From Marinoscillum sp. 108 (lineage in GTDB: Bacteria; Bacteroidota; Bacteroidia; Cytophagales; Cyclobacteriaceae), in NCBI RefSeq assembly GCF_902506655.1, contig NZ_LR734808.1, positions 806,001 through 870,000 of the forward strand: a stretch of 64,000 nt of DNA. Direction: 5' to 3'. Shown here piece by piece: positions 46,601-54,653 of the stretch. The number at the start of each line of letters is the position of its first letter. The stretch's first letter is position 1. The position numbers and the translations under genes were made by a program. Below the pieces are notes generated by a model. It saw only the letters and a list, made by a program, of their open reading frames with translations. It did not search any database and was not told where the DNA came from.

Positions 46601-46980
46601 TCCTGATTCTGCTCTTCATCCTTGGTGGTCACAAAGACATCATTGTTAACCCTTCGGAACATCAGGCCAGATTCCTTTGATAGGTCTCTCAATACATCTC
46701 CCATAGGCCGGCTACTGGCCTCAAGGGACACTCGATTGTTGACATCAAGTATGCCTTCGTTGTAGAGAAATTGGAATCCTGTTTGAGATTCGAGGTTTTT
46801 CAATACGCTGAGCAGTTGAGTATTCGTATCGCTGAGCGAAACATAAATCTCATCAATGCTTTTGGTTTGCCCAAAACTGGCTATCTCAGAAGCGAGGAGC
46901 AGAAACAAAGTGGGTAGCCAAATTCTGAAAAAGCTAAATGAGCTATGCTTTGCCTTATGGGGTTGAGGTTTCATCATCAA
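43639..46980 (-). CDS. susC: SusC/RagA-type TonB-dependent transporter with STN signalling domain
   Basis: A 1113-residue outer-membrane transporter. Domains: signal (about 10-38), STN secretin/TonB short domain (about 45-125, 'LKNLESQTGFQFLYNEGILDV...RDLSKESGLMFRR'), carboxypeptidase-like domain (about 136-215, 'GVTIVIKGLNRGTVSDIDGNYELEV'), plug ('VVVIGYGTVLKSDVTGSVASVG', 'PLFVVDGFPTG', 'DASATAIYGSRGANGVIMITTKRG') and the long barrel ending 'SYTVGLSVGF'. The STN domain contacts FecR, so substrate binding can be signalled across the envelope. FecR is encoded 53 bases upstream. It forms the import gate with SusD. Confidence 0.95.
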   Translation of the reverse strand: MMMKPQPHKAKHSSFSFFRIWLPTLFLLLASEIASFGQTKSIDEIYVSLSDTNTQLLSVLKNLESQTGFQFLYNEGILDVNNRVSLEASSRPMGDVLRDLSKESGLMFRRVNNDVFVTTKDEEQNQEENTAPVQEAWTIKGKITAEDSPSGVPGVTIVIKGLNRGTVSDIDGNYELEVNRGDILLFSYIGYQSEEITISNQTQLNIDLTIDLGELQEVVVIGYGTVLKSDVTGSVASVGSEALTAYPASGVTQALQGRAPGVSVQSNNGDPGGSYKVRIRGGTSINASSDPLFVVDGFPTGSAPPAEDIESIEILKDASATAIYGSRGANGVIMITTKRGKAGQTRVDFRSSYSVQSEINKLDLLDASEFAEYMNAVEASGGRDPMFDDPAAMGKGTNWQDEILRRGSIQNHSISISGGSDNMKYYVSGIYYDHQGIIANSDYQRYSITSNLDIKASDRVNLGLNLFTRRIDQGAIKTQETSSSAHNQGVIGAAYKFSPTLGIYDEDGNFTRSIVGDPSDNPYALATERESSTQEDRVQPNIYAEVKILEDLKFRSNIGAVISNERRGYYAPRTLLQGESLGGVAELTFRRKSTLLNENYFTFSKQFGGDHNLNIVAGYSYQSFISEYGFSANQTFVNDAGIYWNMGGGTNMVLPSSSLEESVLSSYYGRLNYSYKSKYLLTVTNRYDGSSRFSKNNKWAYFPSAALGWNAHNEAFLQDVSFLSELKLRASYGVTGNQAINPYQTLASLKEVLTTQQGHIVNAVAPATIANNDLTWESTAQVDIGADIGLFEDRIIINTDYYRMVTSDLLFEVPLPEYSGFSTALRNAGEVENRGYELGISSRNIVGAFKWNMDVNFSINRNKILKLSDTVDVFYKNTPGAVLGGENQILRVGEPVGMFYGYVYEGVQQEGEEVLSGGEGVGGEKFKDVNEDGMLTSEDRTIMGNPNPDFIWGFNNTFTFKGFDLNIFFQGSQGNEIANYTRYELDGLIGKSNATAAMKNSWTPENTNTDVPAIKARPARFSSRWIEDGSYIRLKSLAIGYTLPKSWVQKMNMRSFKIYVSGQNLWTATNYSGVDPEVSFRSSGAQDSNRNLGLDFASYPMAKSYTVGLSVGF

Positions 46981-47033
46981 TGTGGGTATTTAATTTATAA
47001 TATGTTAGGCATTAGGTTTGTTTTTTAGCCCCT

Positions 47034-48110
47034 TCATCCAGGAGCTCTGGGTTTTTCCACTTCCATGATCTTGATTTTCTTTCCTTCTATTTTAAAATCA
47101 AATTTTGAGGTGTAACCGATCCCCTCCAGCACTCTTCTCAGCGATTGGTTATCAAATCTTCCTGTAAAACCATCGGTGATTTCCACAGATTTTTCGATTT
47201 CGAACTCCACGCCGTACCATCGCTCGAGTTTTTTCACGATTTCCTCAAAAGTGGCTCTCTCAAAAACAAGAATTCCGGATTTCCATGCGAGTATTTCATC
47301 AGTATCCACTTCCACGATTTCAGAAAACTTGTCTTCGTTGATGTTATAGCTTACCAATTCGGAAGGGTTCAATACCACACCGGAAATATTATCCCACTGG
47401 AGTCTGTCGGGTTCACTTTGATTGAAGCGGGAGACAGAAACCAAACCTGACACTACTGCCACATCAACCAGTCCTTCCTCTCCATAGGATTTCACATTAA
47501 AAGAGGTGCCCAGAACCTGGGTTCGGATGTTACCGGAAATTATCACGAAAGGTTTGTCAGTATTCCTCTTCACATCGAAAAAGGCTTCACCTTCTAGCCA
47601 AACGGCACGAAGGTCTTTGTCAAAACTACTTTTGTAAGTAAGCCGACTGCCCGAATTCAACTTCACAGTACTTCCATCAGGTAGGGTTACCTGCATTTTT
47701 CGGCCATTGGGACAGTCCTTGGTGATGGTAGTTTCCACCATCTCAACGGGGCCCTCATTCTTCTGGAAATTGGAGATGAGCCAAAAGGTAGAAACCACTA
47801 TTGGGATCAGAACTGCTGCTACTTTTACCCAATCACGAAGCTTCCAGCCCATCTGCACCTGGTGAGTATCACTCGTCAATCGATCAATTCGATTCCAGAT
47901 TTGCTCCTCTTCATGCCGTGTGAAGCTCAAATCCTGATATTTTAAGGATTGAATCACTTCGGCCGCTTCATTCGCTATGCTCACTAAATCCGGTGTTTGA
48001 GCCAGTCTAACGCGCCATTCTCTACCATCAGGTGAATCATGATCCATGATGTAGGAAATAAACGAGTTATCGTTTAGTAAATCTTCTACGGTGTAATTCT
48101 TTTTGTTCAT
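47034..48110 (-). CDS. FecR-type anti-sigma factor
   Basis: A 358-residue inner-membrane protein. The N-terminal cytosolic part (1-93) carries an anti-sigma-like helical region. One membrane helix is at about 94-113 (WVKVAAVLIPIVVSTFWLI). The periplasmic part has the FecR domain ('CPNGRKMQVTLPDGSTVKLNSGSRLTYKSSF...VWLEGEAFFDVKRNTDKPFVI') and a C-terminal DUF4974 domain ('FERATFEEIVKKLERWYGVEFEI...FTGRFDNQSLRRVLEGIGYTSKF'). It would hold the ECF sigma factor inactive until SusC carries substrate. It is separated from the LacI gene by 118 bases, which include the conserved PUL motif, and followed by susC, so FecR-SusC-SusD-CBM96 form their own transcript. Confidence 0.93.
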   Translation of the reverse strand: MNKKNYTVEDLLNDNSFISYIMDHDSPDGREWRVRLAQTPDLVSIANEAAEVIQSLKYQDLSFTRHEEEQIWNRIDRLTSDTHQVQMGWKLRDWVKVAAVLIPIVVSTFWLISNFQKNEGPVEMVETTITKDCPNGRKMQVTLPDGSTVKLNSGSRLTYKSSFDKDLRAVWLEGEAFFDVKRNTDKPFVIISGNIRTQVLGTSFNVKSYGEEGLVDVAVVSGLVSVSRFNQSEPDRLQWDNISGVVLNPSELVSYNINEDKFSEIVEVDTDEILAWKSGILVFERATFEEIVKKLERWYGVEFEIEKSVEITDGFTGRFDNQSLRRVLEGIGYTSKFDFKIEGKKIKIMEVEKPRAPG

Positions 48111-48128
48111 TATTCAATCAATTATTAC

Positions 48129-48161
48129 TAAGAGGACTCTCATTCTTCTTTTTACTCAAAA
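48129..48161 (-). promoter_or_regulatory. PUL motif, copy upstream of fecR-susCD
   Basis: On the gene strand, TTTTGAGTA (48161-48153), 16 bases, then TCCTCTTA (48136-48129). It ends 18 bases before the fecR start codon. If the two halves are -35 and -10 elements the transcript would start only about a dozen bases before the ATG. Confidence 0.7.
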
Positions 48162-48228
48162 AAAAGTGATTTTTTTTTCGGAAGATGTGATTGAGTCCTT
48201 TGAGTTGTCATGTTCATTGGTCCGTTTC

Positions 48229-49245
48229 TTATGTTCTCGATCTATTCGTGGATTCGCGAATGATGAGTTTTGGTTTGATCAGAGTGGAAACACTCACAGA
48301 TTGTTTGTTGCCCTCGATGCTATTCAACAGCAGCTTGGATGTTGACTTGCCCATATCCACTCCAAATTGCTCCAATGTAGTGAGCGAGGGAGTAATCATT
48401 TCAGTAAGAGGCTCATTGCCAAATCCGGCAACGCCCACCTCCTGAGGAACGTTGTACCCTTTACATTTAAGATAATTGAGTGCCCCAAGAGCAGAAAGGT
48501 CACTGGCAGCAAAGAACGCATCAGGTGGGTTATCACTTTGCATGATCCCTCCTGCAACCACCTCTGCTGTATCAATAGTGATGGCTTCCAAAATCAGACT
48601 TTGATCAAACGGAATGTGAGCAGCTTCGAGTGCGCATGCATATCCGTCTAATCGCTCACGATAAAGTTTGAGGTTTTGCGGTCCTGATAGATGTGCTATT
48701 CTGGAATACCCCTGGTCAATCAGGTGACTTACCATCTCATAGGCACCTGAAAAATTGTCGTTGACAACTTTGCTTGAATTCAGATCATCCACTATCCGAT
48801 CAAATTGCACAAATGGTATTCCTGATTGGTTAATTAATTTCAAATGATCGTTTCCGTGAGTTTCTTTTGAATTTGAAATCAGGATACCATCCACACGGTT
48901 ATTAATGAGGGTTTCAATCGCCTTCTTTTCCTGATTCAGGCCTTCGTTGCTTTGACAGATGACAAGATTGTACCCGTGGGCATTCAATACCACCTCCATG
49001 CCATGAATAACGCTCGCAAAAAAATGTCTCTGAATTTGAGGAAGGATCACCCCAATGGTATTACCCCTACCGCTCCTTAGGTTAGACGCAATTTTATTTG
49101 GTCGATATCCAAGCTCCCTGGCCTTCTCATTTACCAGTTTTTTCGTCTTTAAACTGATTCGGGGATTGTTAGCAATAGCCCTAGAAACGGTTGCAGCACT
49201 GATCTCAAGCTCGCTGGCTATATCATAAATGGTAGCATCTCTCAT
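48229..49245 (-). CDS. LacI-family transcriptional regulator
   Basis: A 338-residue regulator. The N-terminal helix-turn-helix is 'TIYDIASELEISAATVSRAIANNPRISLKTKKLVNEKARELGYRPN' with the hinge helix 'KIASNLRSG'. The rest is a periplasmic-binding-protein fold, with 'NTIGVILPQIQRHFFASVIHGMEVVL', 'RVDGILISNSK', 'QGYSRIAHLSGPQ' and 'VGVAGFGNEPLTEMITPSLTTLEQ'. It would respond to a small sugar or oligosaccharide. Its ATG overlaps the sigma-factor stop (ATGA), so they are translated together. A LacI regulator fused into a sigma/FecR control cassette gives the locus two separate inputs: one cytosolic and one from the cell surface. Confidence 0.93.
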   Translation of the reverse strand: MRDATIYDIASELEISAATVSRAIANNPRISLKTKKLVNEKARELGYRPNKIASNLRSGRGNTIGVILPQIQRHFFASVIHGMEVVLNAHGYNLVICQSNEGLNQEKKAIETLINNRVDGILISNSKETHGNDHLKLINQSGIPFVQFDRIVDDLNSSKVVNDNFSGAYEMVSHLIDQGYSRIAHLSGPQNLKLYRERLDGYACALEAAHIPFDQSLILEAITIDTAEVVAGGIMQSDNPPDAFFAASDLSALGALNYLKCKGYNVPQEVGVAGFGNEPLTEMITPSLTTLEQFGVDMGKSTSKLLLNSIEGNKQSVSVSTLIKPKLIIRESTNRSRT

Positions 49246-49931
49246 ATTCCGAAAGAACCGGTACCACTTATCAGCCAGGGCAATACCACGTGAAGTCTAT
49301 CCCTCAGTACTTCCAATGCCCGATAGATGTTATTGTAAACTGACTGCATGTTGATCCCCAGGATGTCAGCGATCTCCTGGTTGGTCATGTTAGAGTAATA
49401 CTTCAAATAAAGCACCTCCTTTTGTCGCGGTGTGAGGGCATCCAGTTCCCTTCTCATTTTCAGTATTCGCTCGGAGGATTCTTCCCCCAGGATCTTGATC
49501 ATTTCATAAGAAGGCTGAAAGTCCACTTTTGAATTTCCGGTAAGGGAGCTCAGAGATGATTTCTTATTTCCACGAGCCATTTTGCGGATCACATCCCGCC
49601 GGACTGACTTCAATAAATAAAACCTGATTGAATTTACAGAAGCGAGCTCTCCCCGCTTATTCCAGAGATGGACAAAAATATCCTGGATGGAATCCTGAAC
49701 GAGATCTTTGTCCGATGCAATCCTCATTGCATAGTTGGTCAAATACTTGATAGAGTTGTTATATATTGTTTCAAATGCTAACCGATCTCCCGATTGGAAT
49801 GCCTTCCATAATTCACGTTCTGAATTATCATCTTTCACTGATTTGATCATATTCAACTCTGGTCTTAAATCTGGGGTTTGAAAGGACGGTTGCATATTCT
49901 TAAGCAGATAAGTTAATGGAAATGGGATCAA
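49242..49931 (-). CDS. ECF-type RNA polymerase sigma factor
   Basis: An ECF sigma factor of up to 229 residues. Region 2 is 'AFQSGDRLAFETIYNNSIKYLTNYAMRI...LVQDSIQDIFVHLWNKRGEL'. Region 4 is 'ELDALTPRQKEVLYLKYYSNMTNQEIADILGINMQSVYNNIYRALEVLRDRL'. The first 27 residues are not part of the fold; an ATG at 49848-49850 giving 202 residues is a good alternative start. The FecR gene and an STN-bearing SusC gene lie downstream, the classic set for surface signalling. The gene begins 41 bases after the GH2 stop, so it may be co-transcribed with the enzymes as well as controlling them. It is the candidate reader of the bipartite motif found before four PUL units. Confidence 0.92.
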   Translation of the reverse strand: MIPFPLTYLLKNMQPSFQTPDLRPELNMIKSVKDDNSERELWKAFQSGDRLAFETIYNNSIKYLTNYAMRIASDKDLVQDSIQDIFVHLWNKRGELASVNSIRFYLLKSVRRDVIRKMARGNKKSSLSSLTGNSKVDFQPSYEMIKILGEESSERILKMRRELDALTPRQKEVLYLKYYSNMTNQEIADILGINMQSVYNNIYRALEVLRDRLHVVLPWLISGTGSFGI

Positions 49932-49972
49932 ACATCAAACAGCCCGATCACTTATAAATCACAACATTAAGT

Positions 49973-52900
49973 TCAATTTAAATCACTGTTTCGCTCACTT
50001 TCTTCACTCTCTAATGGAAAAGCAAGCATATTGAGCACAAACTGTAAACAGACCGGATCGAACCTATAGTCATAGAGGTTTGATCCTGAAATTTCTTTAG
50101 TCAAACGCCCTGCGGTAAACAGGTTGGAAACGATGAGTTTACCCCCGTTTGCAAAGTCGATCATTTGGATGGGGGTTTTGTTCAACCCATAGCCCGCTAT
50201 GGCCAGGGGAACTATCTTTTCTGATTTTCCACCCAGACTACTATATACCCTGGAGATGTCCTGGATCTTCGCATCACTGTCTGGATCCAGAAGCCCACGG
50301 AGGGATACCAGATCCTCTACTACGAAATGTACTCTTTTGTACAGGTCTTGAAGCACCAGTAGGTCGTCATTGGTATCGGAAAATCCAAAGTAGCCTTCTA
50401 GTTCATAGGCATAGTATGGGGCATTTTTTATCCTTGCCGTATCTGCGCCACGTTTTAGCCAGAAATCTAAGTAGCCATTTTGGTCTAAATCATCGACAAA
50501 AACATCAATAGCGGGGACTGTAAGCCCACCCCTCAGTCCATTCCAAAGCCATGTGCGATCCTTCCCCGAAAGATCATTCCAGAGCTCGTTTCCAAAGGGA
50601 CTTGGGTGAAAATGGCTTTCTGGCTCGAGTGCGTATTTCATACTCATACTCACTCCACCAGGGAAATCGCCAGACCAAATATCTTTCTCACGCCTGGCTT
50701 CAAATTCGTCAGAAAAGCTCTGGCTCGCTAGCAGCAAGGTATTCTTAGAGGTATCTCCTTTTTGGATGATGTGCGCGGGATACTCGGTACCGTCCGCTCC
50801 CACAATAGGCGCAGGTGTGGGACACTTCTCTCCATGGAATTTTGGCCCTACGTCCAGCATCACTACTTTTTTGCCCGCTCTGATCGCCCCATCCAATTGC
50901 GGCATCACAGAGGAGTCTCCTTTGTAAATAGCGTCCCATGTGATGTGAGAGGTGACTATGATGTCAACTTCATCAGTGATGGACCCGGGTTTCAGGCCAA
51001 GGTCCCGAAGTATTGCACTGAGCTCCAACTCTGAATCAGGTACGCCTATGCTGGCACTTTTCAGCACCGAAGGAACGACCACCTCATGAACATTTACCTC
51101 CCACCGTGAAATGACAGGCACCTTCACTCCTCCCACGGGGTTGAGTAGTTCGGCTTCCAGGACGTAATCACCACCAGTCGCAGGCATGGATACATTGACC
51201 TTTTTAACCGCTTCTGCGAACGGGTCAAGCCAATGACTCAATCTGACCGACCAAATGGAAGCTGATTCCTCATTGAGGATCCGGAGTTCCACCTGAACAG
51301 AATCCCCCTCAGGGTACTCATTGAAGAGGTACAGCGGTAATTCAATATTCTGATTGGGCTCGAAATTTCTATCCCAAATTTCCATGCTCACCGAGCGTGG
51401 TGAATAGGCCGACGCCAGCGAGCTCCAGAGTGGCTTCAACCTTGCTTCCTCCAGCGGGCCTTCATACCAGTTTCCACCATCCTCAAAAGGTCCTAATGTA
51501 CAAAATGGCGCAATGCCCTGAATCCCAATGCGTCTCCAATACTCCCCGATCCTGCCGTAAGACCATTCCTGCATTTTACTGCGCATTTCCGGAGTATGGC
51601 CCACATTCAGGAACCTGTCAAAGCCAGGTTCTGCTCGCGGGTAGCTACTCACCTCCCAGTTTTCATTCATATAGTTGGCACCAAACTCATCAATAACCGT
51701 AGGGCGATCATAGTCTTTCCATGAGTTTGCATACAAGGCCACATTTTCTGCCATACTCCACCAGTAGCGATGTAAGTTGTAAGTATCACTATTGGCAATT
51801 AAGTAGTTCGGGAATTGGCTGCTGATTTCCAGATAGGAATCGTGCATGATTTTTTCCAATTCGGGTTCTGTCTCGTTGAACAGCTGAATCAAGGCCGTAG
51901 AGGGATGCTGTGCACCAAGCGTGAGTAATTTGGAATAATATACTGGCAGGGTCTCCCGTGAGCCACCCATTCCATGGAAATATTGCGCCTCCAGCTGAAC
52001 CAGCAAACCGTATTCATCACATAAGTCAATCATCCATTCTGGTGGTGGATAAAGGTGAAACCTAAGTAAATTGGCTCCATGCTCTTTGAAGGGTTTGATG
52101 ATGGCTTCATAAAACCACTCCCGATCATCTATCAGGTCTTTGGCAACAGCCTCACGGGCAAACCGATTCCAAACGATGCTGCCACCCCTCAAAGTACAGG
52201 GGTTTCCGTTCAACAGAAACTTGCTCTTATCCTCTGAAATCCCAAAAGTTTTGGGCGCATAATTAATCACCTTCTCATGGGCTACTTTTCCTTTATGGAT
52301 GACCTGGGTTCTTAACTGATATAGATTCGGGTCCAGTGGTGACCACAACTTCAATTGATCATTGAACGGAATGGTCACAGAGCCGGCCAATGATTTGGGC
52401 TTCACCTTAGAGGTGAGTACCACTGCGCCAGTGGCATCCAAAATGTCAAACTTCACTTGATCAGGAACTGAAGCGTCTTTCCCATCAGGGCTAATACCCC
52501 ACTCGATATTAACGGAGGTTCTGCTTTCAGAGATAAAGGGTATCAGTCTGGTTATCTGCCAGTTATTATAAAAAATCAGAGATACATCATCCCTGATCCA
52601 TGAGGCCTGACAAGACCTCCATAAGTCTGCTGGTGATGGTTTTGCCGGGTCATCCTCAGGCACATCCTTTAAAGAGGTCAGTTCTATTTCCAGGACGATC
52701 TCGTTTCCTGGTTTCACCTGTTTGTGAGACAGCCCAAATGAAATGGGCATCATACCGCCGATGGACTCTCCCACTTTATCACCATTGATATACACCCTGG
52801 GCCTATACAAAGCACTCTTGAGCACCAGGCTCACGTTTGTCCAATCACCTTCCGGTAGCTGGATCTGTTTTTTGAACCAGACGCTCCCCGGAGCTGGGTT

Positions 52901-53056
52901 GTGTGTATTGGTGGTGGGAATACCCGGAACCATGGTCTGGCTGGTATATTGCCGGTCTATCCCTGTTTCCCATTCACCGTTGAGATTCAGGGTTTGACCT
53001 GAGAGTATGACGGACCAGCACAAGGTTAGTACTATTATTATGGATTTTAACTTCAT
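49973..53056 (-). CDS. GH2-type beta-glycosidase
   Basis: About 1027 residues from the ATG at 53056, which gives a clean signal peptide 'KLKSIIIVLTLCWSVILSGQ'; an ATG 21 bases earlier is also open. Domains: a jelly-roll sugar-binding domain (about 22-155, 'LNLNGEWETG...SVWFKKQIQLPEGDW'), an Ig-like domain (about 175-285), and a TIM barrel (about 290-560) with acid/base candidate E395 in 'LIQLFNETEPELE' and nucleophile candidate E457 in 'PTVIDEFGANYMNENW'. About 450 C-terminal residues include a further beta domain and a Rossmann-like domain ('KPGSITDEVDIIVTSHITW...AIRAGKKVVMLDVG'). GH2 enzymes cut beta-galactosides, beta-glucuronides or beta-mannosides; which applies is not visible. It is eleven bases behind the third beta-helix gene. 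Confidence 0.85.
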   Translation of the reverse strand: MKLKSIIIVLTLCWSVILSGQTLNLNGEWETGIDRQYTSQTMVPGIPTTNTHNPAPGSVWFKKQIQLPEGDWTNVSLVLKSALYRPRVYINGDKVGESIGGMMPISFGLSHKQVKPGNEIVLEIELTSLKDVPEDDPAKPSPADLWRSCQASWIRDDVSLIFYNNWQITRLIPFISESRTSVNIEWGISPDGKDASVPDQVKFDILDATGAVVLTSKVKPKSLAGSVTIPFNDQLKLWSPLDPNLYQLRTQVIHKGKVAHEKVINYAPKTFGISEDKSKFLLNGNPCTLRGGSIVWNRFAREAVAKDLIDDREWFYEAIIKPFKEHGANLLRFHLYPPPEWMIDLCDEYGLLVQLEAQYFHGMGGSRETLPVYYSKLLTLGAQHPSTALIQLFNETEPELEKIMHDSYLEISSQFPNYLIANSDTYNLHRYWWSMAENVALYANSWKDYDRPTVIDEFGANYMNENWEVSSYPRAEPGFDRFLNVGHTPEMRSKMQEWSYGRIGEYWRRIGIQGIAPFCTLGPFEDGGNWYEGPLEEARLKPLWSSLASAYSPRSVSMEIWDRNFEPNQNIELPLYLFNEYPEGDSVQVELRILNEESASIWSVRLSHWLDPFAEAVKKVNVSMPATGGDYVLEAELLNPVGGVKVPVISRWEVNVHEVVVPSVLKSASIGVPDSELELSAILRDLGLKPGSITDEVDIIVTSHITWDAIYKGDSSVMPQLDGAIRAGKKVVMLDVGPKFHGEKCPTPAPIVGADGTEYPAHIIQKGDTSKNTLLLASQSFSDEFEARREKDIWSGDFPGGVSMSMKYALEPESHFHPSPFGNELWNDLSGKDRTWLWNGLRGGLTVPAIDVFVDDLDQNGYLDFWLKRGADTARIKNAPYYAYELEGYFGFSDTNDDLLVLQDLYKRVHFVVEDLVSLRGLLDPDSDAKIQDISRVYSSLGGKSEKIVPLAIAGYGLNKTPIQMIDFANGGKLIVSNLFTAGRLTKEISGSNLYDYRFDPVCLQFVLNMLAFPLESEESERNSDLN

Positions 53057-53087
53057 TGTTGTCAACTGACTCTTCATAGATTAGCAT

Positions 53088-54653
53088 TTAATTGATCGGC
53101 GATAAAGCACCTACCCAGTTTTGATTCAAAATCAGATCATCCACTCCCCGATCCTTATTGGCACCGACCACTGGAGTATCAGACAAGCTGGCCACCAATA
53201 TTTTTTCATTGGGCACTATCTTATTGATGCATAGTGTCTTGGGTGTTGTAAATCGTTGAAATTCAAAACAATAGTCGCCAAATTCATCCAGCTTCGAGAT
53301 GTCAAACATGCAGCTATTGCCCCCTTCCAGTGGTAAAAATTCGGTGTTGTAAAAGACATTGTAATCCGTGTTGACTCCTTTATTGGCTGCTATTACAGCA
53401 TTTTGACCATTGATGATCAGATTACCCATGATATCACTATTCCAGATTTCTGACTCCATCCACAGACCGGGCTCCTCTACGTCCACTATCGTATTGAAAT
53501 AATACTCATGCGAAAACTGCTTTTGAGTGACAGGTCGGATGGCGGCAATGGATGCCTTGTAGAATATATTTCGCACAATAGAAAGGTGATTGGAAGACCC
53601 ACCGCCACTTCCTGTGGCGGTTGTGAATGGTAGTACGCATTCATAAAAGACATTTTCACTGAACTTTATATAGGCCTTATGCCCTGAAGCGTTGCTGAAA
53701 TCGATGGCTCCGGGAGACCCACCCGAGCCGCCTTCCGTAGAGCCAATCCATGCAAAGTGATTTCGCTCCACTCTCACCCAATCCTTAGGGTCAGATGAGC
53801 CACCATCTTTAAAATCAATGCCGTTTTCATGAGGAAACCTATCAATTACCTCAAAGTACTTTGTAGGGTCTATGTAGATGTCATTGTCCCGAATGATGCA
53901 CCCTTTATGTACATCATCCGAAGGGTGTATTTGTATAGCGTCACCCGCACAATTGTAGATTTCGCAACCAATTACCTGGGAGTAGTCCGTCTCGCTTGTA
54001 AACACGATTCCATGATTATCCCGACCAGGAGTAATCATAGTGTTTCGCACTACACTGTTTTTAACCACATTATAGTCACCCACAATTTGAATCTGACCGC
54101 CCCCACTGCTTCCAAATTCAGTGAGTACAGAATTCACCACATTGCTATCCCCTTGCAGTTTTATGATATGCGTGCGGGTTTGATCCTTATATCCTTCCCC
54201 GTACAGTCCTACAATTTGCCAGTTGTTACCAGCTACAGTCAATTGTCTGATGGCAGCACGATCCGTATTGGCCAGGCTGACCGGATGCGTCATAGGGTTC
54301 TGCCCCAGTGCCGGGTTATAGTAAATAACCCATCTTGGCGCTGACGTGGATCCACTTTGAGTGAGCACAATTTCTCCCAGGGCAGTATAGTCACCTGGGG
54401 AAACAAAGAAATAACTCTTATCCTCATCATTCACCTGCTCCCAGTCTTCCAGATTCTTTATCAGAGCCATAGCCGAATTGGAAGTATCATAAATGGGTAG
54501 ATCATCAGCATAAAGCACCTCTTTACCCAAATCCTCCGTATGCACATCTGAATTATTGCTGGCACATGAATTGACTCCTAACCAGATGATGCTGACTGCT
54601 AACACCATCCGGGTTGATTGATATATTTTACTTTTTACCTTCATTCTTTCCAT
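53088..54653 (-). CDS. Beta-helix protein P1 (lipoprotein), candidate polysaccharide lyase or hydrolase
   Basis: A 521-residue right-handed parallel beta-helix protein. The signal region ends in a lipobox (AVSIIWLGVNSC), so it is anchored, unlike its two relatives. The family start is 'PGDYTALGEI' and 'PRWVIYYNPALGQNPMTHPV'. Helix coils carry repeated 'NVVKNSVVRN', 'QVIGCEIYNCAGDAIQIHP' (D238), 'GCIIRDNDIYIDPTKY', 'FPHENGIDFKDGG' (H275, E276) and 'GAIDFSNASGHKAYIKFSENVFYECVLPF'. Asp, Glu and His residues conserved in all three paralogs are candidate catalytic or calcium-binding sites. I cannot place it in a known PL or GH family. The start codon overlaps the stop of the P2 gene (TAATG), so they are co-translated. 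Confidence 0.78.
   Translation of the reverse strand: MERMKVKSKIYQSTRMVLAVSIIWLGVNSCASNNSDVHTEDLGKEVLYADDLPIYDTSNSAMALIKNLEDWEQVNDEDKSYFFVSPGDYTALGEIVLTQSGSTSAPRWVIYYNPALGQNPMTHPVSLANTDRAAIRQLTVAGNNWQIVGLYGEGYKDQTRTHIIKLQGDSNVVNSVLTEFGSSGGGQIQIVGDYNVVKNSVVRNTMITPGRDNHGIVFTSETDYSQVIGCEIYNCAGDAIQIHPSDDVHKGCIIRDNDIYIDPTKYFEVIDRFPHENGIDFKDGGSSDPKDWVRVERNHFAWIGSTEGGSGGSPGAIDFSNASGHKAYIKFSENVFYECVLPFTTATGSGGGSSNHLSIVRNIFYKASIAAIRPVTQKQFSHEYYFNTIVDVEEPGLWMESEIWNSDIMGNLIINGQNAVIAANKGVNTDYNVFYNTEFLPLEGGNSCMFDISKLDEFGDYCFEFQRFTTPKTLCINKIVPNEKILVASLSDTPVVGANKDRGVDDLILNQNWVGALSPIN

Noticed and set aside
53088-54653. Assignment of the beta-helix proteins to PL6 (alginate lyase/chondroitinase B)
   Set aside because: The general fold fits, but I could not find the PL6 Lys/Arg catalytic blocks, so only the fold is claimed.
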